64,000 nucleotides of DNA from Gracilimonas sp964505215 (GCA_964505215.1 CAZDGU010000007.1:96018-160017), one strand, 5' to 3'; counted from the stretch's first letter, positions 7,689-16,513 are shown. The notes: a model not told the origin generated them from the sequence alone. A program made the numbers and translations.

Positions 7689-8339
7689 ATGAGCAGAGAA
7701 AACAATCAACCCAAAGTAAAAATTTGCGGCATTACTAATTTAGAAGATGCCCGCTTTGTAGCCGGTGCGCTGGTAGATTTTATGGGATTCATTTTTTACG
7801 ATAAAAGTCCACGATATATTGAGCCTGCCAAAGCCGGAGCTATAAATAACTGGATTGAAGGCCCCAAAAAAGTGGGCGTTTTTGTAAATCAGCCGCTGAG
7901 TGATGTAAACCAAATTGCCAAAGAAACCGGACTCGATTATGTGCAGCTGCATGGAAATGAATCTGTGGAATATTGCGAGCTGATTGAGAAGCCGATTATC
8001 AAAGTCATTCACATAGAAGAAGAAACCGTGGGTTATTTGCTGAAGCATCAAATTGATGAGTACTCAAAAGTTGCTGATTTCATTCTGTTTGATACCAAAA
8101 TTGCTAATCTGTGGGGAGGAACCGGAACTGCTTTTGACTGGTCTGTCCTCACTAAACTGGAGTTAGATATTCCATTTTTTCTGTCAGGCGGACTGAGCGC
8201 AGAAAATATCAATCAGGCTCTTGAAACGGTTCAACCATACGCGGTAGATGTTTCGAGCAGTTTAGAAGAAAAACCGGGCTTGAAAGACTTCGGTAAAATT
8301 GAAGCATTTATGGAAAATATTAACGCATCAGAGACCTAA
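7689..8339 (+). CDS. trpF: Phosphoribosylanthranilate isomerase
   Basis: Isomerises PRA to CdRP by Amadori rearrangement. 216 residues. KICGIT at 11-16 carries the catalytic Cys, and AVDVSSSLEEKPG-type C-terminal phosphate-binding sequence is present. It starts 2 bp after trpC and is followed 48 bp later by trpB. Order and orientation match a functional trp operon. Confidence 0.95.
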   Translation: MSRENNQPKVKICGITNLEDARFVAGALVDFMGFIFYDKSPRYIEPAKAGAINNWIEGPKKVGVFVNQPLSDVNQIAKETGLDYVQLHGNESVEYCELIEKPIIKVIHIEEETVGYLLKHQIDEYSKVADFILFDTKIANLWGGTGTAFDWSVLTKLELDIPFFLSGGLSAENINQALETVQPYAVDVSSSLEEKPGLKDFGKIEAFMENINASET

Positions 8340-8387
8340 ATAGAATGTGCAGTAATTGCATAGGCAGCTGCTAAAACGCAACAAATT

Positions 8388-9593
8388 ATGACTACAACAA
8401 CCAGCACTAAAACCTATCAATTTCCCAATAACAGAGGTTATTACGGGGATTTTGGGGGGAAATTTGTACCCGAAATCTTAATTCCGGCTATTCAGGAACT
8501 GGAGGAAGAGTTTAAGTCAGCCAGAGAAGATGGATCCTTTAAAGAAGAATTCTCTGAGCTGCTGAACAAATATGTGGGTCGTCCGACAAAACTTACCTTC
8601 GCAAATAGACTTACGGAGCATTACGGGAAAGCAAAAATTTACCTGAAACGGGAAGATTTGTGCCATACCGGAGCTCACAAAATCAACAATGCGATTGGGC
8701 AGGTTTTACTGGCTCGGCGCATGGGCAAAAAGCGAATTATCGCAGAAACCGGAGCCGGACAGCACGGCGTGGCTACGGCAACCGCTTGCGCCAAATTTGG
8801 CTTAGATTGTATTGTATATATGGGCGAGGAAGACATGGTTCGCCAAAAGTTGAACGTGGACCGCATGCACCTTCTGGGTGCCGAAGTGCGAAGCGTAACC
8901 AGCGGCTCAAAAACCCTGAAAGATGCTACAAATGAAGCCATCCGTGACTGGGTGACCAATGTAGAAACTACTTTTTATATCATCGGCTCGGTGGTTGGCC
9001 CGCATCCATATCCTATGATGGTTCGGTATTTTCAGGAAGTGATTGGGAATGAGATGAAAGAACAGCTGCATAAAGCAGAAGGACGAAATCCTGATTATCT
9101 GCTCGCTTGCGTGGGCGGTGGCTCCAACGCCATCGGTTTTTTCTATCCGTTTTTAGAAGATGATTCGATACAAATTATTGGGATTGAAGCTGCCGGATTT
9201 GGCATAGATTCCGGAAAAACGGCGGCTACTATGGCCAAAGGAACTCCCGGCGTTTTGCATGGTACGCTTAGCTATTTATTGCAAAACCCGGAGGGACAAA
9301 TTGAGCTGGCACATTCCATAAGTGCGGGACTGGATTATCCCGGAGTTGGTCCCGAACATGCTCATCTGAAGAAATCCGGTCGCGTTTCTTATCGCTCCAT
9401 TACGGATGAAGAGGCCATGAATGCCGTTAAATTATTGTCTAAAACCGAAGGCATTATTCCGGCTTTGGAGAGCGCGCATGCATTTGCGTGGTTAGAGCAG
9501 CTGATGCCAACCACCACAGAAGATGAAATTGTAGTGGTGAATTTATCCGGCCGTGGCGATAAAGATATGGGCACTATTTCGGAGCATATTTAA
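8388..9593 (+). CDS. trpB: Tryptophan synthase beta chain
   Basis: PLP enzyme joining indole and serine to give tryptophan. 401 residues, a canonical TrpB1. The PLP lysine is Lys98 in GAHKINNAIGQ, and the phosphate loop GGGSNAIG is at about 243-250. The C-terminal VVNLSGRGDKD is typical. It is followed 34 bp later by trpA, with which it forms the alpha2-beta2 complex. Confidence 0.97.
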   Translation: MTTTTSTKTYQFPNNRGYYGDFGGKFVPEILIPAIQELEEEFKSAREDGSFKEEFSELLNKYVGRPTKLTFANRLTEHYGKAKIYLKREDLCHTGAHKINNAIGQVLLARRMGKKRIIAETGAGQHGVATATACAKFGLDCIVYMGEEDMVRQKLNVDRMHLLGAEVRSVTSGSKTLKDATNEAIRDWVTNVETTFYIIGSVVGPHPYPMMVRYFQEVIGNEMKEQLHKAEGRNPDYLLACVGGGSNAIGFFYPFLEDDSIQIIGIEAAGFGIDSGKTAATMAKGTPGVLHGTLSYLLQNPEGQIELAHSISAGLDYPGVGPEHAHLKKSGRVSYRSITDEEAMNAVKLLSKTEGIIPALESAHAFAWLEQLMPTTTEDEIVVVNLSGRGDKDMGTISEHI

Positions 9594-9627
9594 AATCTAT
9601 TTGTGAATCAATTTTTATGATAAGTAT

Positions 9628-10425
9628 ATGAGCAGAATAAAAGGCGTATTTCAAAACAAAAAGCCGAATGAAAAGGTAGCCAGTATTTTTATTACAGCCG
9701 GTTATCCAGACTTGGAGTCAACCGTTGACTTGGTACTTGGCTTTGAAAAAAATGGAATAGAAATGATTGAATTAGGCGTTCCATTCAGCGATCCGCTGGC
9801 CGATGGTCCTACTATTCAATATTCCAGTGATGTGGCCATTAGTAAAGGCATCAGCTTAGATAAAATTTTTGAGATGGTTTGTGAAATTCGAAAAAGCTCA
9901 GAAATCCCCGTTGTTTTAATGGGCTACATAAATCTGATTTTGCATTATGGCGTGTCTGATTTCACCCAAAAAGCAGCAGAAGCCGGCGTTGATGGACTAA
10001 TCATTCCGGATATTCCCTTAGAAGAGAATGCAATTATTAAAGAACATGCGTCAGCCAATCAGCTGGATTTAATTCACTTAGTAGCGCCAAACACCTCGGA
10101 TGAGCGCATGAAACTGGCCGATGAAAACTCTCAAGGATTTGTATATTGCGTGTCGGTAACGGGCGTGACCGGAGCGCGTGACGGCGAGGAAGTTTCTCAA
10201 TCCGTTGACCGATTTATAGAACGCGTGCGTACAAATGTCACCAAAAATCCGGTTATGGTTGGCTTTGGGATAAAATCTCACACAGATGCAGTTCGTATCG
10301 CATCAAATGCCGATGGATTTATTGTGGGAAGCGCTTTAATTGATACCATCAAAAAGCACTATCCTAATGAAGGATGGCAATCTGAGGTTTTCTCCTTCGT
10401 TCATTCACTGAAATATGGAAATTAA
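9628..10425 (+). CDS. trpA: Tryptophan synthase alpha chain
   Basis: Cleaves indole-3-glycerol phosphate to indole and glyceraldehyde 3-phosphate and channels indole to TrpB. 265 residues. The catalytic acids are visible as Glu48 (IELGVPFSDP) and Asp59 (LADGPTIQ). It is the last tryptophan gene of the operon. The lipoprotein gene downstream begins 10 bp after its stop, so the operon probably continues. Confidence 0.96.
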   Translation: MSRIKGVFQNKKPNEKVASIFITAGYPDLESTVDLVLGFEKNGIEMIELGVPFSDPLADGPTIQYSSDVAISKGISLDKIFEMVCEIRKSSEIPVVLMGYINLILHYGVSDFTQKAAEAGVDGLIIPDIPLEENAIIKEHASANQLDLIHLVAPNTSDERMKLADENSQGFVYCVSVTGVTGARDGEEVSQSVDRFIERVRTNVTKNPVMVGFGIKSHTDAVRIASNADGFIVGSALIDTIKKHYPNEGWQSEVFSFVHSLKYGN

Positions 10426-10435
10426 ACAATATACT

Positions 10436-11542
10436 ATGCGACTGATTTTAGCTACTATAATAACTTCAACCTTTACTCTTTTCTTCATTTCCTGTGATGG
10501 CGACTATCGTCCGCTTGCCGAAGGAAATACCCGCGAGGTAGTTGTGGTGATGGATTCAACCCAATGGGAAAGTGAAACGGCAGAAGCAATCCGGGATGTA
10601 TTTGGCAAATGGGTACTAACCGTGCCAAATGGCGAGCCTTTTTATGATTTACGTTTTACACATATAAAATCGCAACCACAGCTTGAGCGTATTAAAAGCC
10701 AAAAGAACATCATCTTTGCTGCGCCCATTGATGAAGAATCAAATGTAGGGCGGCAGGTTCGTGCTTTCCTGGACGATTCGATTGAAGAGCGAGTGAGACA
10801 AGGGGAGAGTTTTGCATTTCCGGTTGAAGATCAGTGGTTCAGGGACCAATACGTGCTGATATTAAGTTCTACTTCGGATGAGGAGTTGGCTGAAAAAATC
10901 AGAAATACGGAAAGCTCGCTGCTCAGCAATATGCTTGAAAAAGAACTGAAGCGATGGGAATATTTTGTGTACGAAAAGTATGAGCAAACTCAGCTTTCAG
11001 ATTCTTTATGGGAAAATCATGGATTTAAAGTCCGCATTCAGCACGATTACGAAAAAAATATTGATACACTTAATTTTACCAGCTTCCGCCGCCCGCTTCC
11101 TCAAAACGACCGCTGGATGTGGACTTGGCACAAAGATGGAGTGAAAGATATTTCTTTTCTCGATGATGAGTGGATTATTGCAACTCGCGATTCTCTTTCT
11201 CGCGAGTACATAAAAGGAGCCCGGGATGATATGTATGTGCAAACCTACCAGAAAAATCCCGACCAGCGGCCAATAGTCACTAAAAGCTTTCAAAAAGGCC
11301 GCCTGATTGTATATGAAACGCTTGGCACCTGGTACATGGTAAATGGATTGATGGGCGGGCCGTTTGTGAATTTCACCTATTACGACCCTGATACCGACCG
11401 CTTGTTTATGGTTGATTATAATCAGTTTGCACCGGGCGTTCGTAAAAAGCTTCCGTTTGTGCGGCAGTTTAGAGCAATGGGGCGAACCTTTGAATCAGAT
11501 TCAACCTGGACCGGAGCTGAAAAGTCTCAAAATCCAAGCTAA
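10436..11542 (+). CDS. DUF4837-type lipoprotein
   Basis: An ATG at 10436 gives a clean lipoprotein signal, MRLILATIITSTFTLFFISC, with lipobox ISC. A frame-extended start at 10415 inside trpA adds seven residues before the signal and is less likely. The 368-residue protein resembles the DUF4837 family known in Bacteroidota-type genomes: VVVVMDSTQWESE near the N-terminus, FAAPIDEESNVGRQVRAF, and a C-terminal half rich in Trp/Tyr. Its function is unknown. It follows trpA by 10 bp and ends at a strong terminator. It therefore appears to be the last gene of the trp transcript, probably by chance co-transcription rather than a role in Trp synthesis. Confidence 0.8.
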   Translation: MRLILATIITSTFTLFFISCDGDYRPLAEGNTREVVVVMDSTQWESETAEAIRDVFGKWVLTVPNGEPFYDLRFTHIKSQPQLERIKSQKNIIFAAPIDEESNVGRQVRAFLDDSIEERVRQGESFAFPVEDQWFRDQYVLILSSTSDEELAEKIRNTESSLLSNMLEKELKRWEYFVYEKYEQTQLSDSLWENHGFKVRIQHDYEKNIDTLNFTSFRRPLPQNDRWMWTWHKDGVKDISFLDDEWIIATRDSLSREYIKGARDDMYVQTYQKNPDQRPIVTKSFQKGRLIVYETLGTWYMVNGLMGGPFVNFTYYDPDTDRLFMVDYNQFAPGVRKKLPFVRQFRAMGRTFESDSTWTGAEKSQNPS

Positions 11543-11604
11543 CCGGCTCATTCTGCTTTAAGAAATTCATTAGCTGCGGGCGCTTTAAGTTGATTTTAAA
11601 ATAG

Positions 11605-11644
11605 AGCCTGAATTCGATGTAGAAATTTGAATTCAGGCTTTTTT
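11605..11644 (+). terminator. Intrinsic terminator of the trp operon
   Basis: AGCCTGAATTC (11605-11615) and its exact complement GAATTCAGGCT (11629-11639) form an 11-bp stem with a 13-nt loop. It ends in six T (11639-11644). It lies 63 bp after the DUF4837 stop. Confidence 0.85.
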
Positions 11645-11689
11645 GGGGAAGAAAATAATCGTTTATATATGGAATGATGCTTATTTTGG

Positions 11690-12505
11690 ATGATTATGAA
11701 TAACACAGAAATAAAACACTCAGACAGCATCGCACAACTTTTTGGTGAGGCAGCCGAAAGCTATCACCAAGAAGCCATCATCCCCAAAAAAGTTTCAGAA
11801 GGACTGATTTCCTCGCTGCTTCCGTGGAGGGAAATTATTCCGGACGGCCCCATTCTTGAGATAGGATGCGGTACCGGCTTTTTAACCAAACAGCTGATTG
11901 AGCACTTCCCGGAACGGGAGTTTGTAATTACGGATGCCTCCCAAAAAATGCTTTCTTTTTGCGAGAATGCATTAAAAAAAGAAGGCTTACTTACCGATAA
12001 ACACCGCTTTGAGCTGTTAGACGTCGACCATTTTTCTGCTGACGAGCCAGCTTACGCTATGGCAATCGCCAACTTTGTGCCACATTGGTTTAAAGATGCG
12101 GCTTTGGGTTTAGAACGAATTTCAGAAGCCATTAAACCTGAAGGTTTGTTATTATGCTCCTTTCCGGGAAATCATTCCTTTGAGCAGTGGTACGAACACT
12201 GCCTGGCGCTTGGGCTTCCTCACACCGCCAACGGACTGCCCGATGTGGAAGAGGTTGTGGTGAAATTATCTATGGGTCCGCTGCAAATAGATTATTACGA
12301 AAATGATATCATTCAGGAATTTGATTCTTCTTTAGAGTTCTTTCGCTATCTAAAAAACACAGGAGCCACCTATTGCAGAAAAGGCACCTCTTTAACTCCC
12401 AAGCAATTCAGGCTTCTGTTAAAGCATTGGGATAAAGAAGCTTCCGGAAAAGTTAAGATAAAGTGGCACACCGTTTACATTGCGGCTAAAAAGGATTGGG
12501 AGTGA
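11690..12505 (+). CDS. bioC: BioC-like SAM-dependent methyltransferase
   Basis: Class I methyltransferase. The SAM-binding motif ILEIGCGTGFL is near residues 55-65. The N-terminal SIAQLFGEAAESYHQEA and mid-region IANFVPHWFKDAALGLE fit malonyl-ACP O-methyltransferase (BioC), which caps malonyl-ACP to start pimelate/biotin synthesis. 271 residues, slightly longer than E. coli BioC. The start could be 11690 or the ATG at 11696. No other biotin gene lies in the window, so the assignment rests on sequence alone. A related small-molecule methyltransferase is possible. Confidence 0.65.
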   Translation: MIMNNTEIKHSDSIAQLFGEAAESYHQEAIIPKKVSEGLISSLLPWREIIPDGPILEIGCGTGFLTKQLIEHFPEREFVITDASQKMLSFCENALKKEGLLTDKHRFELLDVDHFSADEPAYAMAIANFVPHWFKDAALGLERISEAIKPEGLLLCSFPGNHSFEQWYEHCLALGLPHTANGLPDVEEVVVKLSMGPLQIDYYENDIIQEFDSSLEFFRYLKNTGATYCRKGTSLTPKQFRLLLKHWDKEASGKVKIKWHTVYIAAKKDWE

Positions 12506-12832
12506 TTTTTTAGAATTAGCCTTGGTAACGAACGTCGCGTTCGTAACGTATGCCGGAACTTCCGGTTCCACTTAGATTATTATTTCTATTGTTGTTTGCA
12601 GTTCATTTATGCAAAGTTTTAAATAGGCCTGTTCTGAATCGGTGGTTCAGGTGGTATTCCCAACCGGGTGGTTGTGGAACGAGGGTGCGAGGGAGACTCG
12701 TTATTTAGGTTTTACTGTGATTTTACACTTCTGAACCGGAGGTTTGGGATGAGAAGTATCTATTCACAAATATTGAGTTTTTACACAGACTGAGGGGTTG
12801 GGGACAAGAAGGAGTAAAATCTGAAGAGCTTA
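12506..12832. other. Gene-free gap between convergent genes, made of repeats
   Basis: No open frame of interest. Palindromic units such as CGAACG-TCG-CGTTCG and GGAACTTCCGGTTCC, stretches like GGAACGAGGGTGCGAGG, and a block shared with 2189-2300 fill most of it. No T-tailed hairpin clearly serves either flanking gene. Confidence 0.6.
12538..12821. repeat. Dispersed intergenic repeat, copy B
   Basis: CGTTCGTAACGTATGCCGGA and the following ACTTCCGGTTCC (to 12569) match the reverse complement of copy A near 2029-2060. 12759-12792 matches 2189-2222 at 30 of 34 positions, followed by the shared GGAGTAAAATC. Because block 1 is inverted relative to block 2 between the copies, the units probably insert or decay independently. 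Confidence 0.55.
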
Positions 12833-13309
12833 TTATTCCCTTCGCTCCTTGAAAAATGCTTTCAACAGATGCTCGCATTCCGGTTCCATGATGCCCTGGA
12901 TAATTTCTACCTGATGGTTCAGTTTTTGATTGCTTGCAATGTTAAATACGCTTCCGCAACCACCGGCTTTGGCATCTGCTGCACCGAAAACCACGGTTTT
13001 TAACTTGCTCCAAACGGCTGCACCCGAACACATGGGGCAGGGTTCAAGCGTTACGTAAAGGGTACATTCGTTCAGATATTTCTCACCCAGCGTTTCACAA
13101 GCCGCTGAAATGGCCAGCATTTCGGCATGTGCGGTGGGATCATTCAGCCGCTGCACCTGATTGTATCCTTTGCCGATAATCTGTCCGTTATGCACTACAA
13201 TAGCACCTACGGGAACTTCCCGCTCATCAAAAGCCTGCTCGGCCAGCATAAAAGCACGTGCCATAAATCGGTGATGTTTTTGCCATAGCGGAAGATCTGC
13301 TTTATTCAT
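12833..13309 (-). CDS. tadA: tRNA-specific adenosine deaminase
   Basis: Deaminates A34 to inosine in tRNA-Arg(ACG), which allows wobble decoding. 158 residues. The zinc/catalytic motif HAE is at 61-63 (HAEMLAI) and PCPMC at 90-94, both canonical for the cytidine-deaminase fold TadA family. A guanine or other nucleobase deaminase is the main alternative; the GAIVVHNG and PCPMCSGA context favours TadA. It is divergent from apt, with only 59 bp between the starts. Confidence 0.88.
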   Translation of the reverse strand: MNKADLPLWQKHHRFMARAFMLAEQAFDEREVPVGAIVVHNGQIIGKGYNQVQRLNDPTAHAEMLAISAACETLGEKYLNECTLYVTLEPCPMCSGAAVWSKLKTVVFGAADAKAGGCGSVFNIASNQKLNHQVEIIQGIMEPECEHLLKAFFKERRE

Positions 13310-13368
13310 AGATATTTGTTTACTATTGTTGCCATTTATTACCTTGGCGCGAACTTAATCTTATTTGA

Positions 13369-13911
13369 ATGAAAAAAGTAGAGCAAAGCATAAAAGATTT
13401 TATAGCCCAAACCATCCGAACCATTCCTGATTTTCCCAAACAGGGCATTCAGTTTAAAGACATCACCACGCTGCTGCAGGATAAAAGAGCGCTGGAGCTC
13501 ACCTCTTACATGCTGGCTCAGCCTTTTCGCAATCAACCCGTTGATGTGGTGGTGGGATTGGAATCACGTGGATTTTTATTCGGAACGAACTTAGCGATGG
13601 AATTAAATGCGAGCTTTGTGCCTATTCGAAAGCCCGGCAAGCTCCCTGCTGAGACGCTTTCAGAAACCTATGAATTGGAATACGGAACCGATAGCCTCGA
13701 AATTCACAGTGATGCCATTTCAAAAGGAGACCGGGTAATTATACATGATGATTTGATAGCCACCGGTGGTACGGCATTGGCCGCTTCTAAACTGGTTGAG
13801 CGCTTGGGGGGAAATATTATAGGATATTCCTTCATACTGGAGCTTTCATTTTTGAAGGGCAGAAACATGCTTTTTCCCAACATTCCTGTTGAAAGTATTA
13901 TTAAAGAGTAG
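13369..13911 (+). CDS. apt: Adenine phosphoribosyltransferase
   Basis: Salvages adenine to AMP using PRPP. 180 residues, normal. The PRPP-binding loop VIIHDDLIATGGTA is at 123-136, and the family segment VVGLESRGFLFG is at 61-72. It is divergent from tadA and 67 bp upstream of the lipoprotein gene at 13979. Confidence 0.95.
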   Translation: MKKVEQSIKDFIAQTIRTIPDFPKQGIQFKDITTLLQDKRALELTSYMLAQPFRNQPVDVVVGLESRGFLFGTNLAMELNASFVPIRKPGKLPAETLSETYELEYGTDSLEIHSDAISKGDRVIIHDDLIATGGTALAASKLVERLGGNIIGYSFILELSFLKGRNMLFPNIPVESIIKE

Positions 13912-13978
13912 GCGGAACATATTCTTTTCTTGAAGCTACAATTAACTGAACCAAAAAACAGTAATTGAGGACATAAAG

Positions 13979-14470
13979 ATGAGACGCCAACAAATTTTTC
14001 CCGTTCTACTTTTGGCTGCTTTAATATTTGCAGGCACGGCTTGTAAAACATTTGTAGTCAAAAATGTTAATTATGCCCATCAAATTGAATCGGTGCTTAC
14101 GCCCGACAGCGATGGCATTGTGCACGACAAACGACACGGAATTACCTTTAACGTGAAACCTTTCCAAAAGCAGGAATTCGGCGAGACTGATTCTACCGCT
14201 ATTGAGGAAGTTCGGTTGATCAGAAATGATAAGGGCTTCTATTTTATTACCGCCAATCAGTTTAAACACGTTTACGTGATGAAACCGATTGAAAAAGGAA
14301 TGAAGCTGGAGAAAAAGATTAAAGTTTCTGAGGAAGGAATAGCTAATCCTGCTTTTAATATGAGAGAGGGTATTGTACAGTTAGTAAAAGTGGAAGCCAA
14401 TGAAATGGTGATGCTTAATGAAGAGGGCATCAAAAAACAGAAAGAAGATAACAAGGAGAAACAGTCATGA
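13979..14470 (+). CDS. Small lipoprotein, unknown function
   Basis: 163 residues with a lipoprotein signal ending GTAC (Cys about residue 22), then a probable beta-rich domain (IVHDKRHGITFNVKPF) and a Lys/Glu-rich tail. No recognised family. Its TGA overlaps the ATG of the next gene (ATGA), so the two are translationally coupled and probably act together at the cell envelope. Confidence 0.7.
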   Translation: MRRQQIFPVLLLAALIFAGTACKTFVVKNVNYAHQIESVLTPDSDGIVHDKRHGITFNVKPFQKQEFGETDSTAIEEVRLIRNDKGFYFITANQFKHVYVMKPIEKGMKLEKKIKVSEEGIANPAFNMREGIVQLVKVEANEMVMLNEEGIKKQKEDNKEKQS

Positions 14471-15693
14471 GAACCGCTACAAATTTATTCATAACCGTTT
14501 TGTTTTTGATGATTGGGGTGACCGGCATTCAGGCCCAAACTTCCGATTATCAAATAAAAAAGAACTTTGAGAAAGAATACGCACAGTTCAAAAACGATAT
14601 TGAGCAAGCGATGACCGTTCAGGAAATTGACAGCCTGCGCCAGAAAATTAAAGACCTGGCCTATGCTCATGCCGAGCACGAGCAGCTACTGGATAATGCG
14701 CTTTATCCTGAAACCTACGAAAGCAGTATGGAAGAGCTTAAGCAACGCGCCCGTTCTGCCGAGCACAAGCTGCTGATCATTGAAAATCAGGATGAAAAGT
14801 TAGCCCAGCTTACAGACGAGCTTTCATCTTATAAGTCAGAAATTGCGCTGCTAAACAGCCGTACGGATTCTCTCCGAAATGCCATTCTTGCTTCTGAGAA
14901 AAGTGAAAGCGACCTGTCAAAATTGGTGGAGCGCTATCGTAAAAGCATGGAAGAGCGCGATGAGTTTGTGCTAACCATGATCGACTCTTTGTTCATTACG
15001 TATAAAGATTTACAGGGTGAAGCTTTAGCCAAATTCACTGAGAAAAATGCAACCAGACCGCTTCATAAAGAAGATAACCCGCTTAAAGTGATTCAGTCTG
15101 TTATTGATGAGAACATCCAGATACTGAAGTCGAACGACGGCTCCCTTCAAACCGAAGATTACCTGCGCATGCATGTAGTTCAAAGTCGCTTTTCGGAAGT
15201 TTGGAATCAGATTGGAACCGAGCTTGCGCAAATTTACGGAGCCAACAAATCCGAAAGCTGGAAATCTCGCATTGATGAAAAATTAGGCGACTGGAAAGCC
15301 AGTTCATCCAAAAACATGTGGGCTTCAATAGATACCTATCTGGAAGAGCATAACATTGAGCTGAGCGCTTTTGACAATAACGAAAGCTTCTACAAAGCCA
15401 TAGACACATTTATAAGCGATGCCACGGATGCCAGCCGCGAAAAAGTAGTTACTAAAGAAAATTATAAAGAATTTGAATCTTTTTATGATTTCTGGAATGG
15501 CAAAATTAAAAGTGACTGGGGAAATTTGGTGCAAAAAGGCGAAGTACTTACCATGAGCCAAATTTCGAGTATTGACTCAGAGATGATGAGTTGGAAAGAG
15601 GAAGCCAAGCCCAAATCATTTTTGATTCCTATTCTGTTTGGCGTGAGCTTACTGGTTATCATTGGGTTGATTATCGTATTGGCTCGTAAGTAA
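14467..15693 (+). CDS. Exported coiled-coil protein with C-terminal membrane anchor
   Basis: 408 residues. There is an N-terminal signal peptide (FITVLFLMIGVTGIQAQ) and a long heptad-like helical region (about 30-180, rich in Glu/Lys/Gln/Leu). A further helical domain follows, then a C-terminal transmembrane helix (FLIPILFGVSLLVIIGLIIV) ending in ARK. This predicts a periplasmic helical body tethered to the inner membrane by its C-terminus. It overlaps the upstream lipoprotein gene by 4 bp and ends at a terminator. The function is unrecognised; an envelope-spanning adaptor is one possibility. Confidence 0.7.
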   Translation: MRTATNLFITVLFLMIGVTGIQAQTSDYQIKKNFEKEYAQFKNDIEQAMTVQEIDSLRQKIKDLAYAHAEHEQLLDNALYPETYESSMEELKQRARSAEHKLLIIENQDEKLAQLTDELSSYKSEIALLNSRTDSLRNAILASEKSESDLSKLVERYRKSMEERDEFVLTMIDSLFITYKDLQGEALAKFTEKNATRPLHKEDNPLKVIQSVIDENIQILKSNDGSLQTEDYLRMHVVQSRFSEVWNQIGTELAQIYGANKSESWKSRIDEKLGDWKASSSKNMWASIDTYLEEHNIELSAFDNNESFYKAIDTFISDATDASREKVVTKENYKEFESFYDFWNGKIKSDWGNLVQKGEVLTMSQISSIDSEMMSWKEEAKPKSFLIPILFGVSLLVIIGLIIVLARK

Positions 15694-15721
15694 AACCCAT
15701 CATTTAGACTTCTTTGTAATC

Positions 15722-15750
15722 AAAAGCCGGCTTGTAAGTCGGCTTTTTTT
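15722..15750 (+). terminator. Intrinsic terminator
   Basis: AAAAGCCG (15722-15729) pairs with CGGCTTTT (15740-15747), with a further internal pairing GCTTGTAAGT, and a T-run to 15750. It lies 29 bp after the stop of the coiled-coil membrane protein. Confidence 0.8.
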
Positions 15751-15857
15751 GTTGGAGGATGTATTTGAGTGTTTGTTGTAATTTAATTGAACTATAGAAT
15801 AACCAGTAAAGTTCGTACGAGCAATCTGGTTAGATTGGATATTGGGCTTTAACCCAA

Positions 15858-15942
15858 ACGCTGCGAGGTCTTTTAGACGCTCGCAGGTTTTTCCAATTTG
15901 GCAAGAAAGTAACCTCGCAGCGTGCACAGCTCCTGCGAGCGT
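15858..15942. repeat. Nested inverted repeats with CTGCGAGG core
   Basis: ACGCTGCGAGGT at 15858-15869 is exactly complementary to 15912-15923. ACGCTCGCAGG at 15877-15887 is exactly complementary to 15932-15942. The two arms interleave (a b a' b'), so only one stem can form at a time unless a pseudoknot forms. Confidence 0.65.
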
Positions 15943-16059
15943 TATGGAATGATGAAGTTGTTGCTATATATTACCCCAAAAACTAAGGCAGGGAAGGGGA
16001 TTATTCGGATTCTGCAATTTGGGAAGTAAATACCGAATATATCTGAATTTAGCATAGCT

Positions 16060-16074
16060 GGAGGCAGAGCCTCC
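16060..16074. repeat. Short palindrome GGAGGC-AGA-GCCTCC
   Basis: A perfect 6-bp stem with a 3-nt spacer, followed by GCGGAACGAGGGTAACGAGG. The last part resembles the GGAACGAGGGTGCGAGG of the 12.67-kb repeat region, suggesting a common repeat family. Confidence 0.5.
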
Positions 16075-16312
16075 GCGGAACGAGGGTAACGAGGATAACG
16101 GTGGGTATTACCATTCGGGACTCGATCTGACGGATTGCTCGTCTGATCGATGGATTGGATTTGGCTTAGGTTAGTCGAATCGAGCAAACGGTCAGGCGGC
16201 TTGGAGCCGGCAGACCGGGTGGGGACAAACCCAAGGAAGAACTTTTTTCTTGCTCGTTTAGAAAGTGTTGGTTTTATAGCAAATTATTGACTTTCCCTGT
16301 CCAAATCTAAGT

Positions 16313-16372
16313 CTCTCCTTGAGGAGAGGGCAATTCATTCAACACCTCGTTGATTGAATTGCGAGAGGTGTT
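16313..16372. repeat. Composite inverted repeat (CTCTCC...GGAGAG, AACACCTC...GAGGTGTT)
   Basis: CTCTCC (16313-16318) pairs with GGAGAG (16323-16328). AACACCTC (16341-16348) pairs with GAGGTGTT (16365-16372), and CAATTCA/TGAATTG lies around it. This resembles dispersed palindromic repeats that recur in Bacteroidota-type genomes. I recognise the style but cannot confirm a family. Confidence 0.5.
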
Positions 16373-16476
16373 GGCGGTGGATGGTTGAGATGTTTTGCCG
16401 CGCTCATGGTTTAAACTCTTTCCCAAAAGAACATATCGCACCTACGGCGCGGAGACTGTTTAGCTTTTTTTGTTTT

Positions 16477-16513
16477 TACAAACATACCGTCCCGATGGGA
16501 CGGTATGTTTGTA
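16477..16513. repeat. Perfect 17-bp palindrome with 3-nt loop
   Basis: TACAAACATACCGTCCC (16477-16493) and its exact complement (16497-16513) flank GAT. It ends 4 bp before the stop codon of the vWA gene on the minus strand. The T-rich tract lies on the wrong side for a minus-strand terminator (A-run on that strand). A transcript-end stabiliser or REP-like unit is more likely than a terminator. CCTACGGCGCGGAGA just upstream probably belongs to the same unit. Confidence 0.65.

Noticed and set aside
10415..10435. Upstream start for the DUF4837 gene
   Set aside because: It lies inside trpA and would put seven residues before an otherwise perfect lipoprotein signal; ATG 10436 is better.
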